From: an uncultured Pelagibacteraceae bacterium
GTDB taxonomy: Bacteria; Pseudomonadota; Alphaproteobacteria; Pelagibacterales; Pelagibacteraceae
Assembly: GCA_902582345.1 (NCBI GenBank)
Contig: CACHRU010000001.1
Span: 1 to 64,000, forward strand
DNA length: 64,000 nucleotides
Direction of reading: 5' to 3'
The notes beneath the pieces are model-generated. The model ran no database searches. It worked only from the letters and a program-made list of their open reading frames with translations, and was not told the DNA's origin. Within the stretch, counting starts at the first letter, position 1. Each line of letters opens with the position of its first letter. Positions 54,799 to 63,433 of the stretch are shown one piece after another. A program made the position numbers and the translations under genes.

Positions 54799-55703
54799 CT
54801 AACATCTTTTAAAAAAGGCATCGAGTCAGCCGCACCCTTTTTTGTTACAGAAATTCCTGAGACTTTAATAGCAAATTTTAAACATGCTTTTAACTCCATT
54901 TTTTTGGCAAGTCCTGATGCTAGAGCTCCATTAAAAGCATCGCCAGCACCAGTGGTATCTAAAACTTTATTTTTTAAATTTAAAGCCGGTAAATCAAAAT
55001 TTAAATATTTATTTGTAAAATAAATCCCTTTATCACCAAGTGTGATAATTGAGTTTTTTACACCTTTTTTTATAAAAAAATCTCCTGCTTCTTTAGCTTG
55101 TTCGTAAGTTTCTATTTTTTTTCCGAAATAGAATTCTGCTTCTGTTTCGTTTGGAGTGAAATAGTCAATATAATTAAAAAACTCATCCCCTATTTTTATA
55201 GCTGGGGCGGGATTTAAAATGGTAGTTGCTTCACCTTTTCTGGCAATTTTTAAAGCATGGAGAGTAACATTAGTTTTTATTTCAAGCTGAGTTAAGAAAA
55301 CTTTGCTATTAATGATCAATTCAGAAAACTCACTCACTTCATCTTTTGTAATTTCCATTGAAGCACCTGGATAAACAATTATTGAATTTGTACCATCGGT
55401 TTTATTTATCATGATACCTGCAACACCTGTCGGATGATCTTTTGAAACAAAAACTGTTTTAGTGTCTAGATTATTTTTTTTATAAAGCTCGAGAGCCATC
55501 TTTCCATAATTATCATCACCAATTTTTCCAAGGAAATTTACTTTGCTTCCGAGTCTAGCGGCTGCTATTGCCTGGTTAGAACCTTTGCCACCTGGCCCAA
55601 CTTGAAAGCCAGTTCCAAACACGGTCTGTCCTTTTTCCGGTAATTTTTTTGCATAAAAACTATTATCCGCAACAAAATTTCCTAAAACACAAATATCATT
55701 CAT
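54795..55703 (-). CDS. rbsK: Ribokinase
   Basis: 302 residues, PfkB family. N-terminal GNFVADNSFYAKKLPEKGQTVFG, then GPGGKGSNQAIAAARLGSKV, and the catalytic DTTGAGDAFNGALASGLA near 250-267. GGKGSNQA is the ribokinase-type sugar motif. It phosphorylates ribose (perhaps from nucleoside turnover) to ribose 5-phosphate. One-base overlap with ccdA upstream. No ribose importer is present. Confidence 0.9.
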   Translation of the reverse strand: MNDICVLGNFVADNSFYAKKLPEKGQTVFGTGFQVGPGGKGSNQAIAAARLGSKVNFLGKIGDDNYGKMALELYKKNNLDTKTVFVSKDHPTGVAGIMINKTDGTNSIIVYPGASMEITKDEVSEFSELIINSKVFLTQLEIKTNVTLHALKIARKGEATTILNPAPAIKIGDEFFNYIDYFTPNETEAEFYFGKKIETYEQAKEAGDFFIKKGVKNSIITLGDKGIYFTNKYLNFDLPALNLKNKVLDTTGAGDAFNGALASGLAKKMELKACLKFAIKVSGISVTKKGAADSMPFLKDVS

Positions 55704-56419
55704 TAACCAAGTGTAGCCAGTATTGGAAAGGTCGTCAAAATATAATAGCTGATTACTTGAATTTGATTAGTGGTAATTAATAAGCCTGTTATTAGTAAAA
55801 TACTTCCACCAGATTTTGTTATGATGCCATAATATTTTCCATATCCCTTCTTCGAGTTTAAAAATCTACTCATATAATAACCTGATAAAATAAATGGAAT
55901 TGCCAAACCTAAAGAGTAAAATGATAAAAGTAGAACACCTTTACTTATTGTTGCCTCCGCCGCTGACAACGCAATAATAGATCCTAGAACTGGTCCGATG
56001 CATGGAGTCCATCCAAAAGCAAAAGCTGCACCAACAATAAATGGAAAAGCTAAATTATCTTTATAATTAGTAGTTGTTTGAAATCTTTTTTCTGTGCTTA
56101 AAAAAGTAAAATTAAGAATTCCTAACATTTGCAAGGAGAAAACAATAATAATTAATCCCGCAACTACTCTTAGCTCTTTTGAAAAGAAAATTAGAGCATT
56201 TCCCAAAGCTGAGGCTGCGGCTCCAAGAATAATAAATACAAATGAGAACCCTAAAGAAAAAAGAATTGTTTTTGCTAGTACCGTTTTTTTATTTTTATCT
56301 ACCTCTTCTAAATCTTTTCCAGTTATATAAGAAATATACCCAGGAATAATTGGTAAAACACACGGAGTTAAAAAACTTATAAACCCTGCTCCAAAAGCTA
56401 ATAATGATTTAATTAACAT
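55703..56419 (-). CDS. ccdA: Cytochrome c biogenesis protein CcdA
   Basis: 238 residues, six helices with two redox cysteines in FLTPCVLPIIPGY near residue 20 and GWTPCIGPVLGSI near 138, the CcdA/DsbD pattern. It passes electrons from cytoplasmic thioredoxin to periplasmic thiols used in heme attachment. The c-type cytochrome at 34.7 kb is one likely client. Co-transcribed with rbsK. Confidence 0.94.
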   Translation of the reverse strand: MLIKSLLAFGAGFISFLTPCVLPIIPGYISYITGKDLEEVDKNKKTVLAKTILFSLGFSFVFIILGAAASALGNALIFFSKELRVVAGLIIIVFSLQMLGILNFTFLSTEKRFQTTTNYKDNLAFPFIVGAAFAFGWTPCIGPVLGSIIALSAAEATISKGVLLLSFYSLGLAIPFILSGYYMSRFLNSKKGYGKYYGIITKSGGSILLITGLLITTNQIQVISYYILTTFPILATLG

Positions 56420-56442
56420 AATAAAATGATACTATTAAAGTA

Positions 56443-56784
56443 ATGATTATAAAATATTTAAGTTTTGTTCTAGGTGTTTTTTGGTCCTACTCACTTATAA
56501 GAACTCAATCAATATTCAGCAATAAGACGGCTCTTTTATTTAAGTTTTTTGTTACTAAAGTTTCTTGGATTACCTTAGCTTTAGCTCTTTATTATGGATA
56601 CAATAATTTTTCTCTAAAAGCCACTTTATTGGGGTTTTTAATTACAATTTTATCTGTTCATTTAGCATTTTACGTTTTAGGTGAATTTCTAAAAAAAAAA
56701 TTAGGAGAAAATAATATTAGAAGACTCAAAATTTTTCTCGAGTATTCACTTGTTTTTTTAATTATTTATTTTCTATTTTTTTAG
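56443..56784 (+). CDS. Small membrane protein of unknown function
   Basis: 113 residues with three predicted membrane helices (residues about 3-13 weak, then 33-53, 58-80 and 95-113) and short basic loops (KKKLGENNIRRLK). No family recognised. It is divergent from ccdA and its last 23 bases overlap the convergent msrB. The well-defined helices support a real gene. Confidence 0.6.
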   Translation: MIIKYLSFVLGVFWSYSLIRTQSIFSNKTALLFKFFVTKVSWITLALALYYGYNNFSLKATLLGFLITILSVHLAFYVLGEFLKKKLGENNIRRLKIFLEYSLVFLIIYFLFF

Positions 56785-57151
56785 GTTTAAAAATTAAACA
56801 GGCGCCGTTATTACAAAACCTTTTGCCAGTAGGTTTGGGTCCATCATCGAATAAGTGCCCGTGGTGCCCTTTGCAATTTTTACAATGATACTCTGTTCTG
56901 AGATAACCAATATGATTATCGGTTTTCGTTTCAAAAACGTTTGGTAGGGCGTCAAAAAAAGACGGCCATCCTGTGCCACTATCAAATTTCATTTTAGACT
57001 CGAATAGTTTTACGCCACAACCTGCACAAAAATATGAGCCTTCTCTTTTTTCGTAATTAAGTGGACTTGAACCTGGCGGTTCTGTCCCTTCTTGTTTTAA
57101 AATATAATTTTGTTCAGGAGATAAATTACTGTCCCAGTCTTTATTTTTCAT
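56762..57151 (-). CDS. msrB: Peptide-methionine (R)-S-oxide reductase MsrB
   Basis: 129 residues. Zinc CxxC pairs C42/C45 (FCAGCG) and C90/C93 (HCKNCKG), the motif GTGWPSF, and the catalytic cysteine C113 in [11 protein letters not shown]. It repairs methionine-R-sulfoxide. The start overlaps cysE by 11 bases, linking methionine repair and cysteine synthesis genes. Confidence 0.96.
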   Translation of the reverse strand: MKNKDWDSNLSPEQNYILKQEGTEPPGSSPLNYEKREGSYFCAGCGVKLFESKMKFDSGTGWPSFFDALPNVFETKTDNHIGYLRTEYHCKNCKGHHGHLFDDGPKPTGKRFCNNGACLIFKPKKIENK

Positions 57152-57719
57152 CTTTTACTTTATCGTCAACACCATAAGGTTTAAATGTACCTTTATTCCC
57201 AATTTTAATTTCTTTTGCTGGAATGCCTATTACAGTAGCGTTTTCTTTGACATCGTTAACAACTACTGCATTTGCAGCAATTCTAGAATGATTACCAACT
57301 TTAACTGGACCTAAGATTTGAGCTCCGGAACCAATTACAACATTGTTTCCAATCGATGGATGTCTTTTTTCGTGTCTCTGTCTTTCGCTGTCTATACTTG
57401 GTGATATACCACCTAAAGTAACTGCATGATATATTGTTACGTTATCGCCTATCTCTGAAGTTTCACCTATTACGACCCCCATGCCATGATCAATAAATAA
57501 ATTTTTTCCTATTTTGGCTCCTGGATGAATTTCTATTCCTGTAAAAAATCTTGATGTTTGAGAAATTATTCTAGCGATTAAATCAAAGCCTGCTATGAAA
57601 AAAAAATTTGCAATTTTATGCAAAAATACTGCCTTAACCCCAGGATAAGTGAGAATAATACTCACTATAGATTTTGCCGCAGGATCTCTAGATTTTATAG
57701 ATTCTAAAAAATTAATCAT
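57141..57719 (-). CDS. cysE: Serine O-acetyltransferase (short form)
   Basis: 192 residues from the ATG at 57719 ([17 protein letters not shown]), because the frame upstream (ATG 57785) would overlap the divergent VOC gene and is not conserved. Left-handed beta-helix hexapeptides with [25 protein letters not shown], and [12 protein letters not shown]. The N-terminal helical domain is short, as in EpsC/plant-type enzymes. It makes O-acetylserine for cysteine synthesis. Confidence 0.94.
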   Translation of the reverse strand: MINFLESIKSRDPAAKSIVSIILTYPGVKAVFLHKIANFFFIAGFDLIARIISQTSRFFTGIEIHPGAKIGKNLFIDHGMGVVIGETSEIGDNVTIYHAVTLGGISPSIDSERQRHEKRHPSIGNNVVIGSGAQILGPVKVGNHSRIAANAVVVNDVKENATVIGIPAKEIKIGNKGTFKPYGVDDKVKDEK

Positions 57720-57777
57720 ACTATGTATATAATGACTACTTGAAAAATTTAAAGAATTATTTATAAAGTTGTCAATT

Positions 57778-58176
57778 ATGAGCAAACCTTTTCATTTGGC
57801 TATACCAGCAGGAGATCTAGACACCGCTATTGATTTTTACAAGAACGTTCTGGGATGCAAGTTGGGTAATAAAGAAGATGGAAAATGGATAGATGTTGAT
57901 TTTTGGGGTAATGAGCTAACGCTCCATAAAACTCAAACAAAACTTCCTAGAGAAAGACACGAGGTTGATATGGGTAAAGTTCCAGTCCCCCATTTCGGAG
58001 TTCACCTAGCCGAGGACGTGTTCAACAAAATTAAAAAAAATATTGAAGAACACAATAAAGTAAAATATCTCGATAGACCTTATGTTAGATTTAAAGGTCA
58101 AAAGGAAGAGCAGGAAACATTTTTTATTGAAGATCCACACGGCAACGTTTTAGAGCTTAAAACAATGAAGAATTAG
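57778..58176 (+). CDS. VOC-family (glyoxalase/dioxygenase-fold) protein
   Basis: 132 residues from the ATG at 57778 (a TTG three codons earlier is less likely). It starts [23 protein letters not shown]; metal candidates are the first histidine, LTLHKTQ, and the glutamate in [14 protein letters not shown]. The single-unit VOC fold dimerises around a divalent metal. Its substrate is unknown. Divergent from cysE and followed by the SAM riboswitch leader. Confidence 0.87.
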   Translation: MSKPFHLAIPAGDLDTAIDFYKNVLGCKLGNKEDGKWIDVDFWGNELTLHKTQTKLPRERHEVDMGKVPVPHFGVHLAEDVFNKIKKNIEEHNKVKYLDRPYVRFKGQKEEQETFFIEDPHGNVLELKTMKN

Positions 58177-58179
58177 TCA

Positions 58180-58209
58180 TTGACTACTAATCCTAAAAAT
58201 TGGTATATT
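58180..58209 (+). promoter_or_regulatory. Sigma-70-type promoter of metY
   Basis: TTGACT (58180-58185), 18-base spacer, TATATT (58204-58209). The predicted start, about 58215, falls at the 5' edge of the SAM-II aptamer, which supports the choice. Confidence 0.65.
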
Positions 58210-58212
58210 TAA

Positions 58213-58265
58213 TTAGCGCTGAGTTATAACAACTTGCGGGCGCTTAATAAATCCAGCTAAAGCGT
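58213..58265 (+). promoter_or_regulatory. SAM-II riboswitch aptamer
   Basis: The order TAGCGCTGA, CTTGC, GGGCGCT, AATAAAT and AGCTAAA matches the SAM-II consensus: P1 AGCGC/GCGCT with the downstream pseudoknot strand at GCTAAAGC (58256-58263). That strand is complementary to GCTTTAGC (58282-58289) in the following terminator. SAM binding should hold GCTAAAGC in the pseudoknot and let the terminator form; without SAM the two octamers can pair as antiterminator. Confidence 0.93.
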
Positions 58266-58275
58266 TAAGTCTCAG

Positions 58276-58304
58276 ACCACTGCTTTAGCCGGTGGTTTTT
58301 TTTT
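58276..58304 (+). terminator. SAM-II-controlled terminator
   Basis: ACCACTG (58276-58282) pairs with CGGTGGT (58290-58296, one G-U pair), followed by nine T. The loop carries GCTTTAG, the target of the antiterminator strand of the aptamer. Confidence 0.9.
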
Positions 58305-58316
58305 ATACAATTAAAA

Positions 58317-58373
58317 CCAGGTATTTGAACTATATTGTACGCCTGACATTTCGTCGAAGTACTAAAAAAGGAG
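58317..58373 (+). promoter_or_regulatory. SAM-V riboswitch over the metY RBS
   Basis: CAGGT (58318-58322) pairs with GCCTG (58341-58345); GTAC at 337-340 can pair with GTAC at 359-362 as the pseudoknot, with a small TTCG/CGAA hairpin between. AAGGAG (58368-58373) follows directly, 6 bases before the ATG. The sequence TTGTACGCC and CGAAGTACTAAA agree with SAM-V as described in Pelagibacter. SAM binding should mask the RBS, so the two tandem aptamers would repress transcription and then translation. Confidence 0.88.
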
Positions 58374-58379
58374 AAAAAA

Positions 58380-59672
58380 ATGGCAAACTTTAAACACCCT
58401 GAAACAATTGGCTTACATGGAGGAGAATATAGGAGCGATCCAACTACTACCTCTGTAGCAGTCCCAATTTACCAAACCACATCATACCAGTTTAAAAATG
58501 CAGAAACAGCAGCAAATTTATTTGGATTGAAAGAGTTTGGAAATATTTACACAAGGATAATGAATCCTACTGTAGATGTTTTAGAAAAAAGAGTTGCGGC
58601 TTTAGAAGGTGGATTAGCAGCAGTAGCGGTCGGTTCAGGTCAAGCAGCTTCAGCGTTTTGCATCCAGAATTTAGCACAAGCTGGTGATAATGTCGTAGCT
58701 TCAACAGATCTTTATGGTGGAACGGTAAACTTATTTAAAAATACTTTAAGACAACAAGGTATAGAAGTAAGATTTGCAGACCCAGCTGATCCAAAAAACT
58801 TTGAAAAATTGACTGATGAAAAAACAAGAGCTTATTATGGTGAGTCTTGTCCTAATCCGTATCTAAGAGTTTTTCCAATTAAGGAGGTTGCAGATATTGG
58901 TAGAAAAAAAGGTATACCTTTAATTATTGATAATACTGCATCACCAGTAATTTGTAAGCCTTTAGCTCACGGAGCGGCAATAGTAATGCATTCATTAACA
59001 AAATATATTGGTGGTCACGGAACATCAATTGGTGGAATAATTGTTGATGGCGGAAATTTCGATTGGACAAAAGATAGAAAAAGACAACCACTCATGAATG
59101 AGCCGGATCAAAGTTACAATGGTGCAATTTGGGCGGATGCAGTTCCTCAGCTCACTGGAGCCAATATACCTTATGTAGTAAGAGCTAGAGTAGTTTTACT
59201 TAGAGATCTTGGAGCGCCTTTGAGTCCTTTCAATGCATTTCAGATAATTCAAGGTTTAGAAACTGTAGCACTTAGAATGAAACAGCATTGTAGTAACGCT
59301 GAAAAAGTTGTCTCATTTTTGGAAACTCAAAAAAAGGTGAAAAATATAATTTATCCTACTAATCATCAAGGAGAGATTAAAGAAAGAGCAAAAAGATATA
59401 TGAAAGGTGGTTATGGCTCTCTAGTTGGGATGGATGTTGGTACTCGTGAAGCAGGTGCTAAGTTTATAGATAATTTAAAACTTCTTTACCATGTTGCTAA
59501 TATTGGTGATGCTAGAAGTTTGGCAATACATCCTGCAACAACAACTCACAGTCAATTAAACGATAAAGAGTTATTGGCTGCTGGCGTGACTCCTGGTTAT
59601 GTTAGATTATCAATCGGGATTGAACACCCTGACGATATAATTGCAGATATAAAACAAGCTTTAGCTGCGTAA
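58380..59672 (+). CDS. metY: O-acetylhomoserine sulfhydrylase-type PLP enzyme (MetY)
   Basis: 430 residues, Cys/Met-metabolism PLP family. The PLP lysine is K208 in SLTKYIGGHG; the N-terminal TIGLHGGEYRSDPTTTSVAVPIYQTTSY and the long insertion QSYNGAIWADAVP near 245 are typical of MetY rather than MetB/MetC. It makes homocysteine or methionine from O-acetylhomoserine and sulfide or methanethiol. Control by SAM-II and SAM-V in its leader supports a role in methionine supply. Good RBS AAGGAG. Confidence 0.96.
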   Translation: MANFKHPETIGLHGGEYRSDPTTTSVAVPIYQTTSYQFKNAETAANLFGLKEFGNIYTRIMNPTVDVLEKRVAALEGGLAAVAVGSGQAASAFCIQNLAQAGDNVVASTDLYGGTVNLFKNTLRQQGIEVRFADPADPKNFEKLTDEKTRAYYGESCPNPYLRVFPIKEVADIGRKKGIPLIIDNTASPVICKPLAHGAAIVMHSLTKYIGGHGTSIGGIIVDGGNFDWTKDRKRQPLMNEPDQSYNGAIWADAVPQLTGANIPYVVRARVVLLRDLGAPLSPFNAFQIIQGLETVALRMKQHCSNAEKVVSFLETQKKVKNIIYPTNHQGEIKERAKRYMKGGYGSLVGMDVGTREAGAKFIDNLKLLYHVANIGDARSLAIHPATTTHSQLNDKELLAAGVTPGYVRLSIGIEHPDDIIADIKQALAA

Positions 59673-59681
59673 AAAAATCCG

Positions 59682-59714
59682 TTGATACGTCGAGCATCTT
59701 GCTTGACGTATCAA
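59682..59714 (+). terminator. Long hairpin after metY
   Basis: A 15-bp nearly perfect stem (TTGATACGTCGAGCA with TGCTTGACGTATCAA, one G-U pair on the plus strand) around a 3-base loop, 10 bases past the stop. No long T run follows, so it may act as RNA-stabilising 3' end or rho-linked terminator. Confidence 0.7.
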
Positions 59715-59740
59715 ATTCTGATGTTAATTTTAATATTATT

Positions 59741-60199
59741 GTGAAATTTATAAAGTTTATAATAATTTGTATTTGTCTTACATATCCTCTACATGCTGAA
59801 GTCATTAAACCAAACCAATCAATACTACCTGATCAGGTCGTAAAAATTCAATTAACTGGTTTGATGAATAATAATTCAAATTTAAAAGATAAGGGAATAG
59901 TGCAAACTTGGGAATTTGCCCATCCAAAAAATAGATACTTCACTGGTCCTTACGATAAATTTAAAGAAATGATTAAAGGTGAATCTTACAATATGCTTTT
60001 AAACCATTTAGACCATGAAATAGAGGAAGTTTTTAAAAATGATGAAATAGCAGTTTATGAAGTAATCATTATGGATAATGATAAAAATTATTATAAATTT
60101 AAATGGCAGGTTGAAAAATATATCAAAAATGGTCCCTTAAAGGACTGTTGGCTTACAACAGCAGTCTCTCAACCTATTCCATTGACAGATACTGCTTAA
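59741..60199 (+). CDS. DUF4864-like secreted protein
   Basis: 152 residues from GTG at 59741, which places a clean signal peptide first (VKFIKFIIICICLTYPLHA). A TTG at 59699 is in frame but falls in the terminator hairpin. The mature part has VQTWEFAHPKNRYFTGPYDKFKEMIKGESY and WQVEKYIKNGPLKDCWLT, the NTF2-like DUF4864 pattern. Periplasmic, unknown role. Confidence 0.75.
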   Translation: MKFIKFIIICICLTYPLHAEVIKPNQSILPDQVVKIQLTGLMNNNSNLKDKGIVQTWEFAHPKNRYFTGPYDKFKEMIKGESYNMLLNHLDHEIEEVFKNDEIAVYEVIIMDNDKNYYKFKWQVEKYIKNGPLKDCWLTTAVSQPIPLTDTA

Positions 60200-60251
60200 A
60201 AAATTTTAATTATTTCCAAATCTCAAAATTTATCATATTCTATTTAAAATT

Positions 60252-62684
60252 ATGAAATCGAAAGCAAAAGTAGTTGTAGTTGGTGGGGGTGTTGTCGGTG
60301 TTAGTACTCTTTATCATTTGGCTAAAAAAGGCTGGTCAGATGTTGTCTTGATAGAGAGAAAAGAATTAACTTCAGGATCAACTTGGCATGCAGCTGGTTT
60401 GTTGCCTTTGTTCAACATGAGCTATTCTGTTGGACAACTTCATAGATATGCAGTTCAACTCTATAAATCACTGGAAAAAGAAACAGGTAAGAACGTAGGT
60501 TTTAGTGTTGTTTCAAATATACGATTAGCACAAACGCAAGATAGAATGGATGAGTATCACCAATATGCTGGTGTAGCAAAAACAATTGGGGTTGATGTTA
60601 AATTTTTAAACCCTGAGCAAGTCAAAGAGATTTGGCCTTTATGTAATATAAATGGATTAGTTGGTGCAATTCAACATCCTGAAGATGGATATATTCAACC
60701 AGCAGACTTAACTCAAGCTATGGCAACGGGCGCAAGAAATCATGGTGCAGAAATTTATAGAAACACCACAGTAAAAGGAATTAAAAAAACAAAAGATGGT
60801 TGGGTTGTTCAAACTGATAAAGGAGACATTGCTTGTGAACACGTAGTTTCTTGTAGTGGTAACTTTGCAAGACAAACGGGGCGTATGGTAGGTTTAGAAA
60901 TTCCAGTCATGCCAGTTGAGCATCAATATATCGTAACTGAACCGCATCCAGAAATTCAGAAAAGAAAAAAAGAAGGCAAACCAGAGATGGGAGTATTAAG
61001 GGATAGCGATAACTCTTGGTACATGAGAGAAGAAGCTGGCGGATTATTACTCGGTCCGTATGAAAAAGGTGCTCCATGTTGTTACGTAGATGGACCTTCA
61101 AAAGATAGTGAGTATGAATTATTTCAAGAGGACTTGGATAGATTGGCTCCACATATAGAAGGAGCAATTAAAAGAGTGCCAGCATTCGGTGAGGTCGGAG
61201 TAAAAAAAGTTTACAACGGAGCGATTGCTTATACCCCTGATGGAAATCCGATTGTTGGTCCGGCTTGGGGATTAAAAAACTTTTGGATAAATGAAGGACA
61301 TAGTTTTGGTATTACAGCAGCAGGTGGTGCTGGATGGCAATTAGCTGAGTGGATAATAGACGGAGAACCAACAATAGATATGCTAGGTGTAGAACCAAGA
61401 AGATACGGTACGTACGTAACTAAATCTTATTTAAAAGAAAAAAATGAGGAAGCTTACGCAAATGTATTTACTGTTCACTATCCAGATGAAGAGCGTGAAG
61501 CTGGTCGACCGTTAAGACAAGCACCTTGTTATGATAGATTAAAAAAACTTGGAGCTGTTTTTGGTCAAAAATTTGGTTGGGAGAGAGCAAACTTTTTTGC
61601 AGAAAAAGGAGAGAAACAAGAAGATGACTGGTCGTTTAGAAGATCTAAATGGTTTAAAAATGTTGAGAGAGAATGTAAAAATGTAAAAGAAAATGTCGGA
61701 TTACTAGACATGACCGCATTTGGGAAGTGTAGAATTAAAGGTCCTGGAGCTGAAGAGTTTTTAGACAAGCTAGTTGCTAATAAATTACCAAAAAAAATAG
61801 GAAGAATTAATCTTTGTCACGCATTAAATACTAAAGGTGGGGTTCATTCAGAGTTTACCATAATGAGAGAAGCTGAAGATAGTTTTTATTTAGTTTCTGC
61901 TGGTGCATATCAAAGACTTGATCATGATTGGATACACAAATGGATGCCACAAGATGGTTCTGTTCAATATGAAAATTTAACAAATAGCATGGGAGTATTA
62001 GTAGTAACCGGCCCTAAAGCAAGACAATTAATGCAAAAAGTTTCAAGATCAGATTTTTCTAATGAAAGATTTAAATGGTTAAGTGCTCAAAATATTAATA
62101 TCGGATTAGCGCCTTGTAATGCTATGAGAGTAAACTTTGTAGGTGAATTAGGGTGGGAATTGCATCACCCGATTGAGTATCAAAATCATATTTTCGATCA
62201 ACTCATGGAGGCTGGTAAAGAATTCGGTATTAAGCCTTATGGTATAAGAGCTATGAATAGTTTGAGAGTGGAGAAATCTTACAAACTAGTGGGTACAGAA
62301 TTATCAATTGAATATTCTCCTTACGAGTCTGGTTTAGATAGATTTATTCATCCTAATAAGGGGGATTTTATTGGTCGTGCGGCATTAGACAAATGGAGAG
62401 CTAAAGGCTTTTCAAATAAATTAGTAACTATGGAGATTCATGGTGTTACAGATGCTGATGTTTTAGGAAATAATCCAATTTATGATAATGGATCAGTAGT
62501 TGGAAGAGCTACAGGTGGTGATTTTGGATTTAGATTAAACAAATCTATAGCTTTAGGAATGGTTAAACCTGAACTAGCAAAAGTAGGAAAAAAATTAAAA
62601 ATTGATATTCTTGGTAAAATGCATGAGGCTTCTATAGTAGAAGACTCTCCTTACGATGCCGAAAATAAATTACTCAGAGCTTAA
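60252..62684 (+). CDS. Dimethylglycine/sarcosine dehydrogenase-like flavoprotein with GcvT-type folate domain
   Basis: 810 residues. N-terminal DAO/FAD domain: [10 protein letters not shown] at 11-20, covalent-FAD histidine H46 in [10 protein letters not shown], then [23 protein letters not shown]-terminal half is a GcvT-like tetrahydrofolate domain with [25 protein letters not shown] and [16 protein letters not shown]. Enzymes of this plan oxidatively demethylate dimethylglycine or sarcosine and pass the C1 unit to THF and electrons to ETF. etfB overlaps its stop by one base. Which of the two substrates is used cannot be decided. Confidence 0.9.
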   Translation: MKSKAKVVVVGGGVVGVSTLYHLAKKGWSDVVLIERKELTSGSTWHAAGLLPLFNMSYSVGQLHRYAVQLYKSLEKETGKNVGFSVVSNIRLAQTQDRMDEYHQYAGVAKTIGVDVKFLNPEQVKEIWPLCNINGLVGAIQHPEDGYIQPADLTQAMATGARNHGAEIYRNTTVKGIKKTKDGWVVQTDKGDIACEHVVSCSGNFARQTGRMVGLEIPVMPVEHQYIVTEPHPEIQKRKKEGKPEMGVLRDSDNSWYMREEAGGLLLGPYEKGAPCCYVDGPSKDSEYELFQEDLDRLAPHIEGAIKRVPAFGEVGVKKVYNGAIAYTPDGNPIVGPAWGLKNFWINEGHSFGITAAGGAGWQLAEWIIDGEPTIDMLGVEPRRYGTYVTKSYLKEKNEEAYANVFTVHYPDEEREAGRPLRQAPCYDRLKKLGAVFGQKFGWERANFFAEKGEKQEDDWSFRRSKWFKNVERECKNVKENVGLLDMTAFGKCRIKGPGAEEFLDKLVANKLPKKIGRINLCHALNTKGGVHSEFTIMREAEDSFYLVSAGAYQRLDHDWIHKWMPQDGSVQYENLTNSMGVLVVTGPKARQLMQKVSRSDFSNERFKWLSAQNINIGLAPCNAMRVNFVGELGWELHHPIEYQNHIFDQLMEAGKEFGIKPYGIRAMNSLRVEKSYKLVGTELSIEYSPYESGLDRFIHPNKGDFIGRAALDKWRAKGFSNKLVTMEIHGVTDADVLGNNPIYDNGSVVGRATGGDFGFRLNKSIALGMVKPELAKVGKKLKIDILGKMHEASIVEDSPYDAENKLLRA

Positions 62685-63433
62685 TGAAAATCTTAGTAGC
62701 AGTTAAAAGAGTTATTGATTACAACGTTCAAATTAGAGTTAAAGAGGATGGCTCTGGTGTCCATACAGATAATGTAAAAATGTCAACTAATCCACCCGAT
62801 GATAATGCTGTGGAAGAGTCAGTAAAACTTAAAGAGTCCGGTAAAGTAAAAGAAGTAGTGGCTATTTCAATTGGTGAAGATAAAGCACAAGAAACAATAA
62901 GAAAAGCTCTTGCAGTTGGTGCTGATAAAGGAATTCATGTTAAGGCAGATAACTATATAGAGCCTTTAGGAATAGCAAAAATATTAAAAAAAATTGTAGA
63001 AAAAGAAAAACCGGATATGGTTTTTTTGGGCAAACAAGCTATTGATGATGATTGTAATCAAACTGGTCAAATGTTGGCTGCAATGCTTAATTGGCCTCAA
63101 GCTACTTTTACCTCTAAAGTAAATTTAAATGATAAGTCTGTTGAGATAGTTAGAGAAATTGATGAAGGGTTAGAGACAATAGAGGTGAATTTACCAGCTG
63201 TAGTTTCTTGTGATTTGAGATTAAACGAACCAAGGTTTGCATCTTTACCGAATATCATGAAGGCAAAAAAGAAACCAATGGAACAAATAAATGCAAAAGA
63301 TTTAGGAGTGGATCTTACGAATAGAATACAACAAATAAAAGTTGAAGAGCCGCCTAAAAGAAAAGCAGGAATTAAAGTTGCAAACGTTGCTGAGCTAGTA
63401 AGTAAACTTAAAAATGAGGCTAAAGTATTATAA
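62684..63433 (+). CDS. etfB: Electron transfer flavoprotein beta subunit
   Basis: 249 residues: [19 protein letters not shown], then the [15 protein letters not shown] pattern, [21 protein letters not shown] and the adenine-binding ETF motif [26 protein letters not shown]. With EtfA it accepts electrons from the dehydrogenase encoded just upstream and passes them to ETF-quinone oxidoreductase. One-base overlaps with both neighbours. Confidence 0.97.
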   Translation: MKILVAVKRVIDYNVQIRVKEDGSGVHTDNVKMSTNPPDDNAVEESVKLKESGKVKEVVAISIGEDKAQETIRKALAVGADKGIHVKADNYIEPLGIAKILKKIVEKEKPDMVFLGKQAIDDDCNQTGQMLAAMLNWPQATFTSKVNLNDKSVEIVREIDEGLETIEVNLPAVVSCDLRLNEPRFASLPNIMKAKKKPMEQINAKDLGVDLTNRIQQIKVEEPPKRKAGIKVANVAELVSKLKNEAKVL

